A stretch of 41,298 bases of DNA from CAIWXH01 sp964555675 (GTDB lineage Bacteria; Chloroflexota; Chloroflexia; Chloroflexales; Chloroflexaceae). The position numbers were made by a program, and so were the translations under genes. Of this stretch, positions 7,536 to 14,624 are shown piece after piece. The stretch spans positions 1-41,298 of the forward strand of contig CAZKTU010000033.1 in NCBI GenBank assembly GCA_964555675.1, read 5' to 3'. The notes beneath the pieces are model-generated. The model ran no database searches. It was not told the DNA's origin and was given only the letters and a program-made list of their open reading frames with translations. How positions within the stretch are numbered: position 1 is the first letter of the stretch; every line of letters starts with the position of its first letter.

Positions 7536-7565
7536 GGAATGGGCGGAGGAATGCTACTCGGAATG
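7536..7565 (+). promoter_or_regulatory. Three direct GGAATG repeats at exact 12-bp spacing
   Basis: GGAATG occurs at 7536-7541, 7548-7553 and 7560-7565. SARP regulators are known to bind short direct repeats spaced about one helical turn apart near the -35 region. A possible -10, TAGAGT, lies at 7586-7591, 20 bp after the last repeat. This would put the array over the -35 of the flavin-oxidase gene. The assignment to the adjacent regulator is inferred. Confidence 0.5.
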
Positions 7566-7639
7566 AACCGCGAACGGCGCCCACGTAGAGTGCTGCAGTG
7601 CCTCACGTCACGAGGCCAACACAAAGGAGGACAGCACCT

Positions 7640-9070
7640 ATGGGCATCGCATTCCTAAGCCGTTGGATCGAGCAGCCTAGTGCGATGATGCGATTGGAGC
7701 AACAGTTCCGCGGCGCCCTGATCCGGCCCGGGGACGCCGCATACGAGCAGGCCCGTCGCGTCTGGAACGGCATGATCGACCGCTACCCGGCCCTGATCGC
7801 TCGTTGTACATGCACGGCCGATGTAGTGCTGGCGGTAAACTTCGCCCGCGAGACCGGCCTGCCCCTGGCCGTACGCGGTGGCGGCCACAATGTCGCCGGC
7901 CATGGCACCGTCGACGGCGGGCTGGTCATCGACCTGGCCCCGATGCACAGCGTCGAGGTCGAGCCTGAGCGGCGGGTTGCCCACGTCGGCGGCGGCGCAA
8001 CCTGGGGCCAAGTCGACGCCGCAACTCAGCGCTATGGCCTCGCCGCGCCCGGCGGGGTGTATGCCGAAACAGGCGTGGCCGGCCTCACCCTCGGCGGCGG
8101 CTACGGCTGGCTGCGCAACAGCTTCGGCCTCAGCTGCGATAACCTCGTCGGCGCCGAGGTCGTGCTCGCCTCGGGCGAGGTGGTGCAGACCAGTGCGACC
8201 GAGCGCTCGGAGCTGCTCTGGGGTCTGCGCGGCGGCGGCGGCAACTTCGGCGTCGTCACCCGCTTCAGCTTCCAGCTCCACCCCGTCGGCCCTGAGGTCA
8301 TGATGGTCTTCGTCTTCCACGACGCGAGCGGCGACCGGATGGCCGAGGCGGTGCGCTTCTATCGCGACTTCACGGCGAGCGCCCCCGACGAGGTGAACAC
8401 CCTGATGGCCCTGGGCGTCATCCCGCCCGACCCTCACGTCTTCCCCGAGGCCATCCACGGCCGGCCGATGGCCGTCTTCGGCGCGCTCTACGTCGGCCCC
8501 GTTGCCGAAGGCCAGCGCGTCCTGCAGCCCTTGCGCGACTTCGGCGTGCCGCTGATGGACGCCAGCGGCGCGATGCCCTACGTCGACGCCCAGAACATGT
8601 TCCAACACGACTACCCCGCCGGGCGGCGCTACTACTGGAAGTCGCTCAACCTGACCCGCCTCGACGACGAGGTGATCGCCGCCATCGTCGAGCACGCCCG
8701 CCGGCAGCCCTCGCCCTTCTCAACCACCGATCTCTGGCAGATTGGCGGGGCGGTGCGCCGCTTCGGCCCCGAGCACGCCGCCTACCACGGGCGCGAGGTC
8801 GCCTTCCTGCTCAGCCCCGAAGCCAACTGGGACGACCCCGCCGACGACGTGGCAAACATCGGCTGGCTCCGGGCCTTCCTCGCCGACATGGAGCCCTACT
8901 CCGACGGCGGGCGCTACCTGAACTTTGGCGGCTTCCACGAGGAGGGCAGCGCCATGGTGCGCAGCGCCTTCGGCCCGCAGTACGCCCGCCTCGCCACGCT
9001 CAAGGCCCAGTACGACCCGACCAACCTCTTCCGCCTGAACCAGAACATCGCGCCAGACCCCGGGGCCTAG
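7640..9070 (+). CDS. FAD-binding oxidase, berberine-bridge/6-hydroxynicotine oxidase type
   Basis: 476 residues. ATG 7640 was chosen because AAAGGAGG lies 10 nt upstream; a longer frame from 7598 has no such site. The N-terminal PCMH-type FAD domain (about 50-225) shows RGGGHNVAGH with His83 as the expected 8-alpha-histidyl FAD link, then GLTLGGGYGWL and GLSCDNLVGAEVV. The region where bicovalent members have a second Cys reads ETGVAGLTLGGG, so single covalent attachment is likely. The C-terminal BBE segment YDPTNLFRLNQNI is intact. Such enzymes oxidise alcohols, sugars or amines using oxygen. It is probably controlled by the divergent SARP-type regulator. Confidence 0.9.
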   Translation: MGIAFLSRWIEQPSAMMRLEQQFRGALIRPGDAAYEQARRVWNGMIDRYPALIARCTCTADVVLAVNFARETGLPLAVRGGGHNVAGHGTVDGGLVIDLAPMHSVEVEPERRVAHVGGGATWGQVDAATQRYGLAAPGGVYAETGVAGLTLGGGYGWLRNSFGLSCDNLVGAEVVLASGEVVQTSATERSELLWGLRGGGGNFGVVTRFSFQLHPVGPEVMMVFVFHDASGDRMAEAVRFYRDFTASAPDEVNTLMALGVIPPDPHVFPEAIHGRPMAVFGALYVGPVAEGQRVLQPLRDFGVPLMDASGAMPYVDAQNMFQHDYPAGRRYYWKSLNLTRLDDEVIAAIVEHARRQPSPFSTTDLWQIGGAVRRFGPEHAAYHGREVAFLLSPEANWDDPADDVANIGWLRAFLADMEPYSDGGRYLNFGGFHEEGSAMVRSAFGPQYARLATLKAQYDPTNLFRLNQNIAPDPGA

Positions 9071-9116
9071 TGCAATTCCAACCTGCCCGGCCCTCCCATG
9101 GCCAAACAGCTCGGCT

Positions 9117-9195
9117 GGTGGATGTGGAGGGCCAAGCCCTCCACGCCTCCCGCAAGACGGTAAAGTAAAACGCCGCAAGGTGAAACCTTGCCTAA
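9117..9195 (-). repeat. 79-bp dispersed repeat with two hairpins, copy A
   Basis: Read on the minus strand this aligns without gaps to 18549-18627, with 69 of 79 identities. It contains a small hairpin CAAGGT-ttc-ACCTTG and a perfect 9-bp hairpin GTGGAGGGC-caa-GCCCTCCAC (9124-9144). It follows the flavin-oxidase stop and could act as a terminator or mRNA-end stabiliser, in the manner of REP elements. No coding potential is seen. Confidence 0.6.
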
Positions 9196-9307
9196 AGTCC
9201 ACGGCACCTGCCGCGCATCTCCACCGGCTCTCCATACTGTGCTCCTACACTGAGGGTAGAGCACCGAACGCCCGGATAGACCGGGCGCGACCACCAGGAG
9301 AACCACC

Positions 9308-9922
9308 ATGAAACGCACCCTCGCCCTCCTCGCCGCCGGCCTCGCCGGCGCCCTGATCGCCCTGCTCTCCCTCAGCCTTGTTACGGGCGTCTTCGCCCAG
9401 GGCCCCGCCGGACCCGCCGCACCTGGCGCCTACACCGGCCAGATGGGCGGCCGCGGCCAGATGGGCGGCCGCGGCCAGATGGGCGGCCACGGCCAGATGG
9501 GCGGCCAGATGATGGGGGGCAGCGAGCAGTCCCTGGTCGGGATGGCCGCCGCCGAGCTCGGGCTGAGCCAGCAGGAGCTCGTCGCGCAGCTCGGCGCGGA
9601 TGGAAGCATCGCCGACGCCCTGCGCGCCGCGGGGAAGGACCCCGCAGCCTTCGTCGAGCGCTTCGTCGCCTCGCGCGCCGAGCGCCTCGAGGCCGCCGTC
9701 GCCGCCGGCACGCTCACCCGCGATGATGCCGACGCCCGCCTCGCCATGGCGCGCTCGATGAGCGCGGCCCGCATCGCCCAGCCCTTCACCGCCCTCGGCC
9801 CCGGCGGCCAGGGCCCCAACCAGGGCGCCGGGTTCGTCGACGAGAACGGCGATGGGGTCTGCGACCTGATGCCCGAAGGCGGCCAGCGGCGGGGACCTAT
9901 GGGCCGCGGCCCGGGCCGGTAG
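9308..9922 (+). CDS. Secreted Met/Gly-rich protein
   Basis: 204 residues, ATG 9308 with AGGAGAACCACC upstream. A clear Sec signal peptide (MKRTLALL, hydrophobic to about 28, cleavage near VFAQG) is followed by a repeated GQMGGRG segment (about 44-70) coded by an 18-bp tandem repeat. A helical Ala/Glu-rich domain (75-160) comes next, and an acidic FVDENGDGVCDLMP motif close to the C-terminus resembles a calcium loop. I do not recognise a named family. Methionine-rich exported segments often bind Cu(I) or Ag(I). The two-component system encoded next has a similar Met/Gly/His-rich sensor loop, so a joint envelope-metal role is plausible but inferred. Confidence 0.72.
   Translation: MKRTLALLAAGLAGALIALLSLSLVTGVFAQGPAGPAAPGAYTGQMGGRGQMGGRGQMGGHGQMGGQMMGGSEQSLVGMAAAELGLSQQELVAQLGADGSIADALRAAGKDPAAFVERFVASRAERLEAAVAAGTLTRDDADARLAMARSMSAARIAQPFTALGPGGQGPNQGAGFVDENGDGVCDLMPEGGQRRGPMGRGPGR
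9440..9505 (+). repeat. 18-bp tandem repeat inside the Met/Gly-rich gene
   Basis: Units begin at 9440, 9458, 9476 and 9494 (the last partial) and share cagatgggcggcc. They encode GQMGGR/H. The copies are nearly identical in DNA, so copy number may vary by slippage. Confidence 0.75.
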
Positions 9923-9934
9923 CGCGATGTTCAC

Positions 9935-9968
9935 GGGGGCGGGCGGGGTGTTCACCCCCTCCGCCCCC
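9935..9968 (+). terminator. Strong GC hairpin between the secreted protein and the two-component system
   Basis: Arms 9935-9950 and 9953-9968 pair over 16 positions with one mismatch and one G-T pair around a two-base loop. No T-run follows, so it is either a weak intrinsic terminator or an attenuator separating the secreted-protein gene from the regulator genes. Confidence 0.5.
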
Positions 9969-9975
9969 GACTTGC

Positions 9976-9992
9976 ATACCATGTGGGGGTAT
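9976..9992 (+). promoter_or_regulatory. CsoR-like pseudo-palindrome
   Basis: ATACCATGTGGGGGTAT has inverted ATACC/GGTAT ends around a G-tract. From memory it resembles operators of CsoR-family copper sensors (ATACC...GGGGTAT). It also contains part of a TATAGA -10 candidate (9990-9995). It sits 30 bp before the response-regulator start. No CsoR gene is in the window. Confidence 0.35.
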
Positions 9993-10021
9993 AGAAGCAG
10001 CCTCGAGCGCAGGTGACGGCG

Positions 10022-10714
10022 ATGGCACAGACTGTCCTGGTGGTGGACGACGACCGTGAGATCGCCCGGCTGGTGCGGGCCTACCTGGAGCAGGCGGGCT
10101 ATCGGGCTGTCTGCGCCGGCGATGGGGCGAGCGCCCTGCGCATCCTGCGAGCCGAGCGGCCCGACCTGCTCGTCCTCGACCTGATGCTGCCCGACCGCGA
10201 CGGCCTGGAGCTCGCCCGTCAACTCCGCTCCGACCAGGCCACAGCCGCCCTGCCGATTATTATGCTGACCGCCAGGGTCGAGGACGCCGACCGCATCGTC
10301 GGCCTAGAGCTCGGCGCCGACGACTATGTGACCAAGCCCTTCAACCCTCGCGAGCTCGTCGCCCGCGTCCGGGCCGTCCTGCGCCGGAGCGGCGGGGCGG
10401 CCCCGCCCCCGCAGCGCCTCGTCCACGGTGAGCTCACCCTCGACCCCGACGCCCACCGCGCCGCCCTCGCCGGCGAGGAGCTCGAGCTGACCCCGACCGA
10501 GTTCGACCTGCTGGCCCTGCTGCTGCGCAACCCCGGCCACGCCTTCACCCGCACCGAGCTGATCGAGCAGGGCCTCGGCTATGCCTACGCCGGCCTCGAG
10601 CGCACGGTGGACAGCCACATCAAGAATCTGCGCAAGAAGATCGAGCCCGACCCCGCCGCCCCGCCGCTGATCGAGACGGTCTACGGGGTCGGCTACAGGC
10701 TACGAACTCTATGA
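10022..10714 (+). CDS. OmpR/PhoB-family response regulator
   Basis: 230 residues from ATG 10022; an in-frame GTG at 10013 would add three residues. Receiver domain 1-118 has the acidic pocket Asp9-Asp11, phospho-acceptor Asp53 in LLVLDLMLPD, Thr83 and Lys105 in YVTKPF. The C-terminal winged helix (about 130-228) includes LTPTEFDLLALLLRNPG and VDSHIKNLRKKI. It binds DNA and regulates promoters when phosphorylated by its partner kinase, whose gene overlaps its stop by 4 bp. Targets probably include the Met/Gly-rich secreted protein upstream. Confidence 0.93.
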   Translation: MAQTVLVVDDDREIARLVRAYLEQAGYRAVCAGDGASALRILRAERPDLLVLDLMLPDRDGLELARQLRSDQATAALPIIMLTARVEDADRIVGLELGADDYVTKPFNPRELVARVRAVLRRSGGAAPPPQRLVHGELTLDPDAHRAALAGEELELTPTEFDLLALLLRNPGHAFTRTELIEQGLGYAYAGLERTVDSHIKNLRKKIEPDPAAPPLIETVYGVGYRLRTL

Positions 10715-12126
10715 ACCGCCTCTGGCTCCAGCTCGCCCTCGGCTTCGCCCTCGTGACCCTGGTCAGCACCCTGACGGTCGCGCTGGTGGCGAACGCGACG
10801 GCCGAGGCGACCTTCCGCGGCTACCTGGCGCAGAGCCAGCTCGCCGAGAGCGGCCTTGCCACGCGGCTGGCCGAGCACTACGCAGCCCAGGGCTCATGGG
10901 AGGGCGTCGACAGCCTGCTGGGTACGCTTCCGGGCGCCGGCATGGGCATGGGAGCGGGGCACGGCCAGGGCCAGCGCCCGGGCCAGGGCGGGATGATGGG
11001 CGGCGTGGTGCTGGCGGACGCGCAGGGGCGCGTGCTCGCCGACCCGGCGGGCGTGGCAGACGGCGCTGAGCTGAGCGCGGGCGAGCGTGCGTCGGCCCTC
11101 CCGATTGTGGTGGAGGGCGGCATCGTCGGCTATCTGCTGGCGCGCACGGCGCAGGGCGCAGCCCTCCCCGCCGCCGCTCAGCGCTTCCTCAGCGCCCTCA
11201 ACGGGGTCCTCTGGCTGACCGGCCTCCTGGCGACGGCAATGGGCGTTGGGCTGGGCGTGCTGATCGCCAGGCGGCTGGCCGCTCCCCTCGCTGGTCTCGC
11301 GGCTGGGGCGCGGCGCATCGCGGCGGGCCAGCTCGGCGAGCGCGTGCCCGTCGTCGGCCCCGCCGAGCTGCGTACGGTCGCGACGGCCTTCAACGAGATG
11401 GCGGCGGCCCTGGAGGCCGGCGAGGCCCAGCGCCGTCAGATGGTCGCCGACATCGCCCACGAGCTGCGCACCCCGCTCACCGTGATTCAGGGCAACCTGC
11501 GGGCGATGCTCGACGATGTCTACCCCTTGAGCAAGGACGAGGTTGCGACAATCTACGAGACCAGCCTGGGCCTGCGCCGGCTGGTGGATGACCTGCGCGA
11601 GCTCTCGCTGGCCGAGGCGGGGCGGCTCGAGCTGCGGCCTCAGCCGGTGGCGGTGGCGCCGCTGCTCGCCCGTGAGGTGGCCCTGTTCGCCGATCTCGCG
11701 GCGACCCAGGCGGTGACGCTGCTGGCCGCAACGCCCCCCGATACGCCGGCGGCCCTGGCCGACCCCGAGCGTCTCGCCCAGGTGCTCCACAATCTGGTCA
11801 GCAATGCCCTGCGCCACACCCCGACCGGGGGCTCCGTCACCCTGCGGGTCACGTCTGACGGGCGCACCGCCGACGGCAGCGGCGCGCCTGCCCTCTGTTT
11901 CGAGGTCGCCGACACAGGCGCGGGCATCGCCCCCGCCGACCTGCCGCACGTCTTCGAGCGCTTCTACCGGGCCGACCGCGGCCGCGCCCGCGAGCAGGGC
12001 GGCAGCGGCCTTGGGCTCGCCATCACGCGCCAGCTGGTGAGGCTACAGGGCGGGCAGATTGGGGTAGAGAGCGCGCCCGGCCAGGGGTCGCGCTTCTGGT
12101 TTACGCTGCCGGCCGTCGCCGAGTAG
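10711..12126 (+). CDS. BaeS-type sensor histidine kinase with Met/Gly/His-rich sensor loop
   Basis: 471 residues, overlapping the response-regulator gene as ATGA. TM1 spans about 8-28, an extracytoplasmic sensor about 30-163, TM2 about 164-186, HAMP 187-240, HisKA with His250 in DIAHELRTPL, and HATPase with N-box VSNALRHTP, DTGAGI and GSGLGLAI up to 470. The sensor domain contains an unusual run with GAGMGMGAGHGQG and GGMMGG (about 75-98). Methionine and histidine in such a loop suggest binding of soft metals such as Cu(I) or Ag(I), as in CusS-like kinases. The idea is inferred from composition and from the Met-rich neighbour. Confidence 0.92.
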   Translation: MNRLWLQLALGFALVTLVSTLTVALVANATAEATFRGYLAQSQLAESGLATRLAEHYAAQGSWEGVDSLLGTLPGAGMGMGAGHGQGQRPGQGGMMGGVVLADAQGRVLADPAGVADGAELSAGERASALPIVVEGGIVGYLLARTAQGAALPAAAQRFLSALNGVLWLTGLLATAMGVGLGVLIARRLAAPLAGLAAGARRIAAGQLGERVPVVGPAELRTVATAFNEMAAALEAGEAQRRQMVADIAHELRTPLTVIQGNLRAMLDDVYPLSKDEVATIYETSLGLRRLVDDLRELSLAEAGRLELRPQPVAVAPLLAREVALFADLAATQAVTLLAATPPDTPAALADPERLAQVLHNLVSNALRHTPTGGSVTLRVTSDGRTADGSGAPALCFEVADTGAGIAPADLPHVFERFYRADRGRAREQGGSGLGLAITRQLVRLQGGQIGVESAPGQGSRFWFTLPAVAE

Positions 12127-12232
12127 AGGGCCAGGCCCGCGAGGCCTGTAACCCGCGGCCCGCGGCGCGCATCTCATGAGCATCAGCTCTACGGAGCATC
12201 AGATCAGTGGCTTGAAGAAACGGAGTATAGCG

Positions 12233-12637
12233 ATGGCGATCCTGCTCAGAAGCCTGCTCTTTGCCGTCGTCCTGGCGCTCGCCGCCTGCGCGCCCGCCCC
12301 TCAGACGACGACCACGGCCGGCGGCTTCACCACCATTAGTGTCAGCGACCTGAAGACCCGCCTCGACTCAGGTGACGAGCTGCTCGTGCTCGACGTGCGC
12401 ACGCCCGAGGAGTACACCCAGGACGGGCACATCGCCGGCGCGACTCTGCTGCCGCTGCAAGAGCTGCCCCAGCGCATGGGCGAGCTCGAGAAGGACCAGC
12501 CGATCGCCTGCTTCTGCCGCTCGGGCAACCGCAGCCGCACCGCCTGCGAGCAGCTGGCCCAGGCCGGCTTCACCAAGCTGGTCAACGTCGACGGCGGGAT
12601 CAGCGCGTGGAAGGCGGCCGGCTACCCCGTCGAGTAG
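12233..12637 (+). CDS. Rhodanese-domain lipoprotein
   Basis: 134 residues from ATG 12233, where GGAG lies 8 nt upstream; a longer in-frame start at 12176 lacks a ribosome site. The signal peptide ends in the lipobox LAAC (Cys19), so the mature protein is probably membrane-anchored. The single rhodanese domain (about 32-132) carries VLDVRTPEEY and the active loop CFCRSGNR with Cys95. It may transfer sulfane sulfur outside the membrane. It follows the two-component system by about 105 bp in the same direction and could belong to its output. Confidence 0.88.
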   Translation: MAILLRSLLFAVVLALAACAPAPQTTTTAGGFTTISVSDLKTRLDSGDELLVLDVRTPEEYTQDGHIAGATLLPLQELPQRMGELEKDQPIACFCRSGNRSRTACEQLAQAGFTKLVNVDGGISAWKAAGYPVE

Positions 12638-12750
12638 GGCAGGTTATCCGGGCGCGCAATCGTGGCGACGGGACAAGGTTCACCACCCTGGGCCACGTCA
12701 ACTATCGCCTCGACGCGCCGGACGGCCAGAGTGCGCTCCTGGCCGGGGCC

Positions 12751-12794
12751 GTAAACGGCCCGACTACGGGTACGAAAGCCACCTGCGTGGCCTG
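12751..12794 (+). repeat. 44-bp dispersed repeat, copy 1
   Basis: This block matches 17793-17836 at 35 of 44 positions without gaps; both begin GTAAAC and contain CTACG-GTACGAA-GCCACCTGCG. Copy 1 lies in the 173-bp convergent space after the rhodanese gene. Nothing else is recognised in that space. Confidence 0.45.
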
Positions 12795-12810
12795 GCGTGG
12801 GCGAGCCGCC

Positions 12811-13737
12811 CTAGCGCCCGCGCCGCGCCCCTCGGCCGGCCGACTGCTCGGCGGGGAGCAGAGCCATGGCCTCGTCGAGGGCCGCGCGTCTGCCCGGGTC
12901 ACGCTCGGCCGCAGCCGCGGCAGCCACGGCGTCGATGAGCGGGCGACGACGACTGGCGACCAGCGTGACCGCGAGATAACGCAGCACGGTAAGCGGACCG
13001 GGCCGTCGCAGACGGGCGAGCAGCTCATCGTGGGCAAGCGGGTCGTGCGAGCGGGCCAGCAGCAGGTCGATCAGGCCAATCTGCGCCAGCTCGCTGGCCT
13101 CTGGGCCAAAGCGCCCACACAGCTCGCGCAGCACATACTCCGGCGCCTCGGCGAGGTGGCGCAGGCACTCGGCCGTCACATCGTCGCGCTGCTCGTCGCG
13201 CAGGGTGTACAGGTACAGCGGCAGCGTCTGCGATTGGGCTGCCAGGACGCCCGCGGCGGTCTTGCCGGGCTCGCCGCTGAGCCGCGAGGTATACACGTGA
13301 TCGACGAGGAGCCGGGCGGCGTGGAAGCCGGCCAGCTGCGGGTCGAGGTCGGCCAGGATCACCAGCCCGGCGGCGCGGATCGGCGTGGCCTCCTCGGAAC
13401 GACCGGGCGGGAGGAACTCGTAGGTCGTGACGGCCCGCTCGAGCAGCGGCAGATCGGCGGCGGTGGCCCAGGGGCGCAGGGCGCGCAGGGCGGCGGCGCG
13501 AAAGCCACCGCCGGCGTCGAGGCGCACACCGTCTGTGTCGAGGTCGGCATAGAGCCCCAGCAGGGGCGGACGCGCCTCGGGGATGGGCAACTCCTCCAGG
13601 ACGCCCAGGGCCGGCCCGAGGAGCTGGGCCCGCCGCTCAGTAACGAGCAGTTCGGCGGCAAAGCGGGCCTGGGCCAGGGGGTCGTCGGCCAGCTGGCCGA
13701 GCTTCGCGAGGAGCGCAGCAGGGGTGGTGCGCGCCAT
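12811..13737 (-). CDS. HEAT-like helical repeat protein
   Basis: 308 residues, ATG 13737 with GAGGGTGAG upstream. It is almost entirely alpha-helical, made of short amphipathic helices such as FRAAALRALRPWATAADLPLLERAV and TPIRAAGLVILADLDPQLAGF, in the pattern of HEAT/armadillo repeats. There is no signal peptide, no membrane segment and no catalytic motif. HEAT scaffolds usually bind proteins or peptides. I do not recognise a named family. Its promoter shares a 20-bp block with the DUF2237 operon promoter, so the two may be co-regulated. Confidence 0.7.
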   Translation of the reverse strand: MARTTPAALLAKLGQLADDPLAQARFAAELLVTERRAQLLGPALGVLEELPIPEARPPLLGLYADLDTDGVRLDAGGGFRAAALRALRPWATAADLPLLERAVTTYEFLPPGRSEEATPIRAAGLVILADLDPQLAGFHAARLLVDHVYTSRLSGEPGKTAAGVLAAQSQTLPLYLYTLRDEQRDDVTAECLRHLAEAPEYVLRELCGRFGPEASELAQIGLIDLLLARSHDPLAHDELLARLRRPGPLTVLRYLAVTLVASRRRPLIDAVAAAAAAERDPGRRAALDEAMALLPAEQSAGRGARRGR

Positions 13738-13813
13738 GGCTCACCCTCACGATGGTCTGGTATCAACGGCGGCAAGATCATCGGGCGTAGCGGCAGCAGG
13801 CGCTACCCGAACA

Positions 13814-13822
13814 ATTGTAGCA
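13814..13822 (-). promoter_or_regulatory. Extended -10 promoter for the HEAT-like gene
   Basis: On the minus strand TGC-TACAAT (13822 to 13814) would give a transcript start near 13807 and a leader of about 70 nt. The surrounding 13805-13824 is identical to 2915-2934, and GCATCGG follows at the same distance in both. Confidence 0.5.
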
Positions 13823-13956
13823 TCGATAGCATCGGTGCGACGAGGCGGGCGGCCGGCAGAGGGCCCGCTGGTTCCGCCTCAGGCCCCATTGTCGCTCGGC
13901 CTTCTCGCTGCTATTGTGTCATCAACCGTAGCCCGCCCGAGCGATGGGAGATTTTG

Positions 13957-14469
13957 ATGGAATACACTGTGCGCCCGAGCACTGCCGGCGACAGCGAGGC
14001 CCTGATTGCGCTCTTCAGCGGCCCGAAAGCCGCAGCCAACACGCTGCAGATCCCCTACGACTCGCCGGATGCACGGCGCCAGCGGCTGGCCAACCCGCCG
14101 CCGGGGCTCTACAGCCTGGTCGCCTGCACCCCCGAGGGCCAGGTGGTGGGCAACCTTGGCCTCACCGTCAACCAGCGCCCGCGCCGCAACCATGTGGCCG
14201 ACCTGGGGATGGCGGTGCACGACGACTGGCAGGGACGCGGGGTGGGCACGGCCCTCATGGCCGCGGCCTGCGACCTGGCCGACCGCTGGCTGCCGGTGCT
14301 GCGGATCGAGCTGACCGTCTATGTCGACAACGCGCCGGCCCTCGCGCTCTATCAGAAGTTCGGCTTCGAGCGAGAGGGTCTGCTGCGGCGCTACGCCCTG
14401 CGCGACGGCGGCTATGTCGATGCCTATGCGATGGCCCGGCTACGGCCAGAGGTGCGCGAGGGGCGCTGA
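13957..14469 (+). CDS. GNAT N-acetyltransferase
   Basis: 170 residues from ATG 13957, preceded by GATGGGAG. Conserved parts are VGNLGLTVNQRPRRNHVADLG, the acetyl-CoA loop WQGRGVGTAL (91-100), LTVYVDNAPALALYQKFGFEREG and a C-terminal YVDAYAMARL typical of the RimI/PhnO-like group that acetylates small amines or peptides. The substrate is unknown. It is divergent from the HEAT-like gene with 219 bp between them. A much longer frame is open upstream of this start but it runs antisense through the HEAT-like gene. Confidence 0.88.
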   Translation: MEYTVRPSTAGDSEALIALFSGPKAAANTLQIPYDSPDARRQRLANPPPGLYSLVACTPEGQVVGNLGLTVNQRPRRNHVADLGMAVHDDWQGRGVGTALMAAACDLADRWLPVLRIELTVYVDNAPALALYQKFGFEREGLLRRYALRDGGYVDAYAMARLRPEVREGR

Positions 14470-14486
14470 GTCCAGCTGGTGCTGAC

Positions 14487-14550
14487 AGCGAGAAGTCCTT
14501 TGCCCGTTCTGACCAAAGACCACGGACCAAGGCCGGGCTCCTGCTGAGCA
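14487..14550 (+). repeat. GACCAAR heptamer repeat element, copy 1
   Basis: Begins AGCGAGAAGTCCTTTGC, then TTCTGACCAAAGACCACGG and ACCAAGG with a GGGCTCCTGCTGAGCA tail. The same arrangement recurs at 18669-18736 and, inverted, at 28150-28243. The unit number differs between copies. Confidence 0.6.
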
Positions 14551-14605
14551 TGCGGAGCTGGTGGCCCCGAAGCGCCTGCGCTCGAGGCCACCGACCCGGC
14601 TCTGC
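14540..14605 (+). pseudogene. Relic of an MmcQ/YjbR 3' end
   Basis: Bases 14555-14580 match 123-148 at 24 of 26 positions, and both changes are synonymous in the frame ELVAPKRLR. The frame reads back a few codons (EHAELVAPKRLRS) and then has no family similarity. It appears to be a decayed fragment between convergent genes. Confidence 0.4.
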
Positions 14606-14624
14606 GTAGCGCAGGTGGGCGCCG

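Noticed and set aside
12607..13956. Long upstream extension of the GNAT gene at 13957
   Set aside because: The extension is antisense to the HEAT-like gene. A good ribosome site and the domain start lie at 13957.
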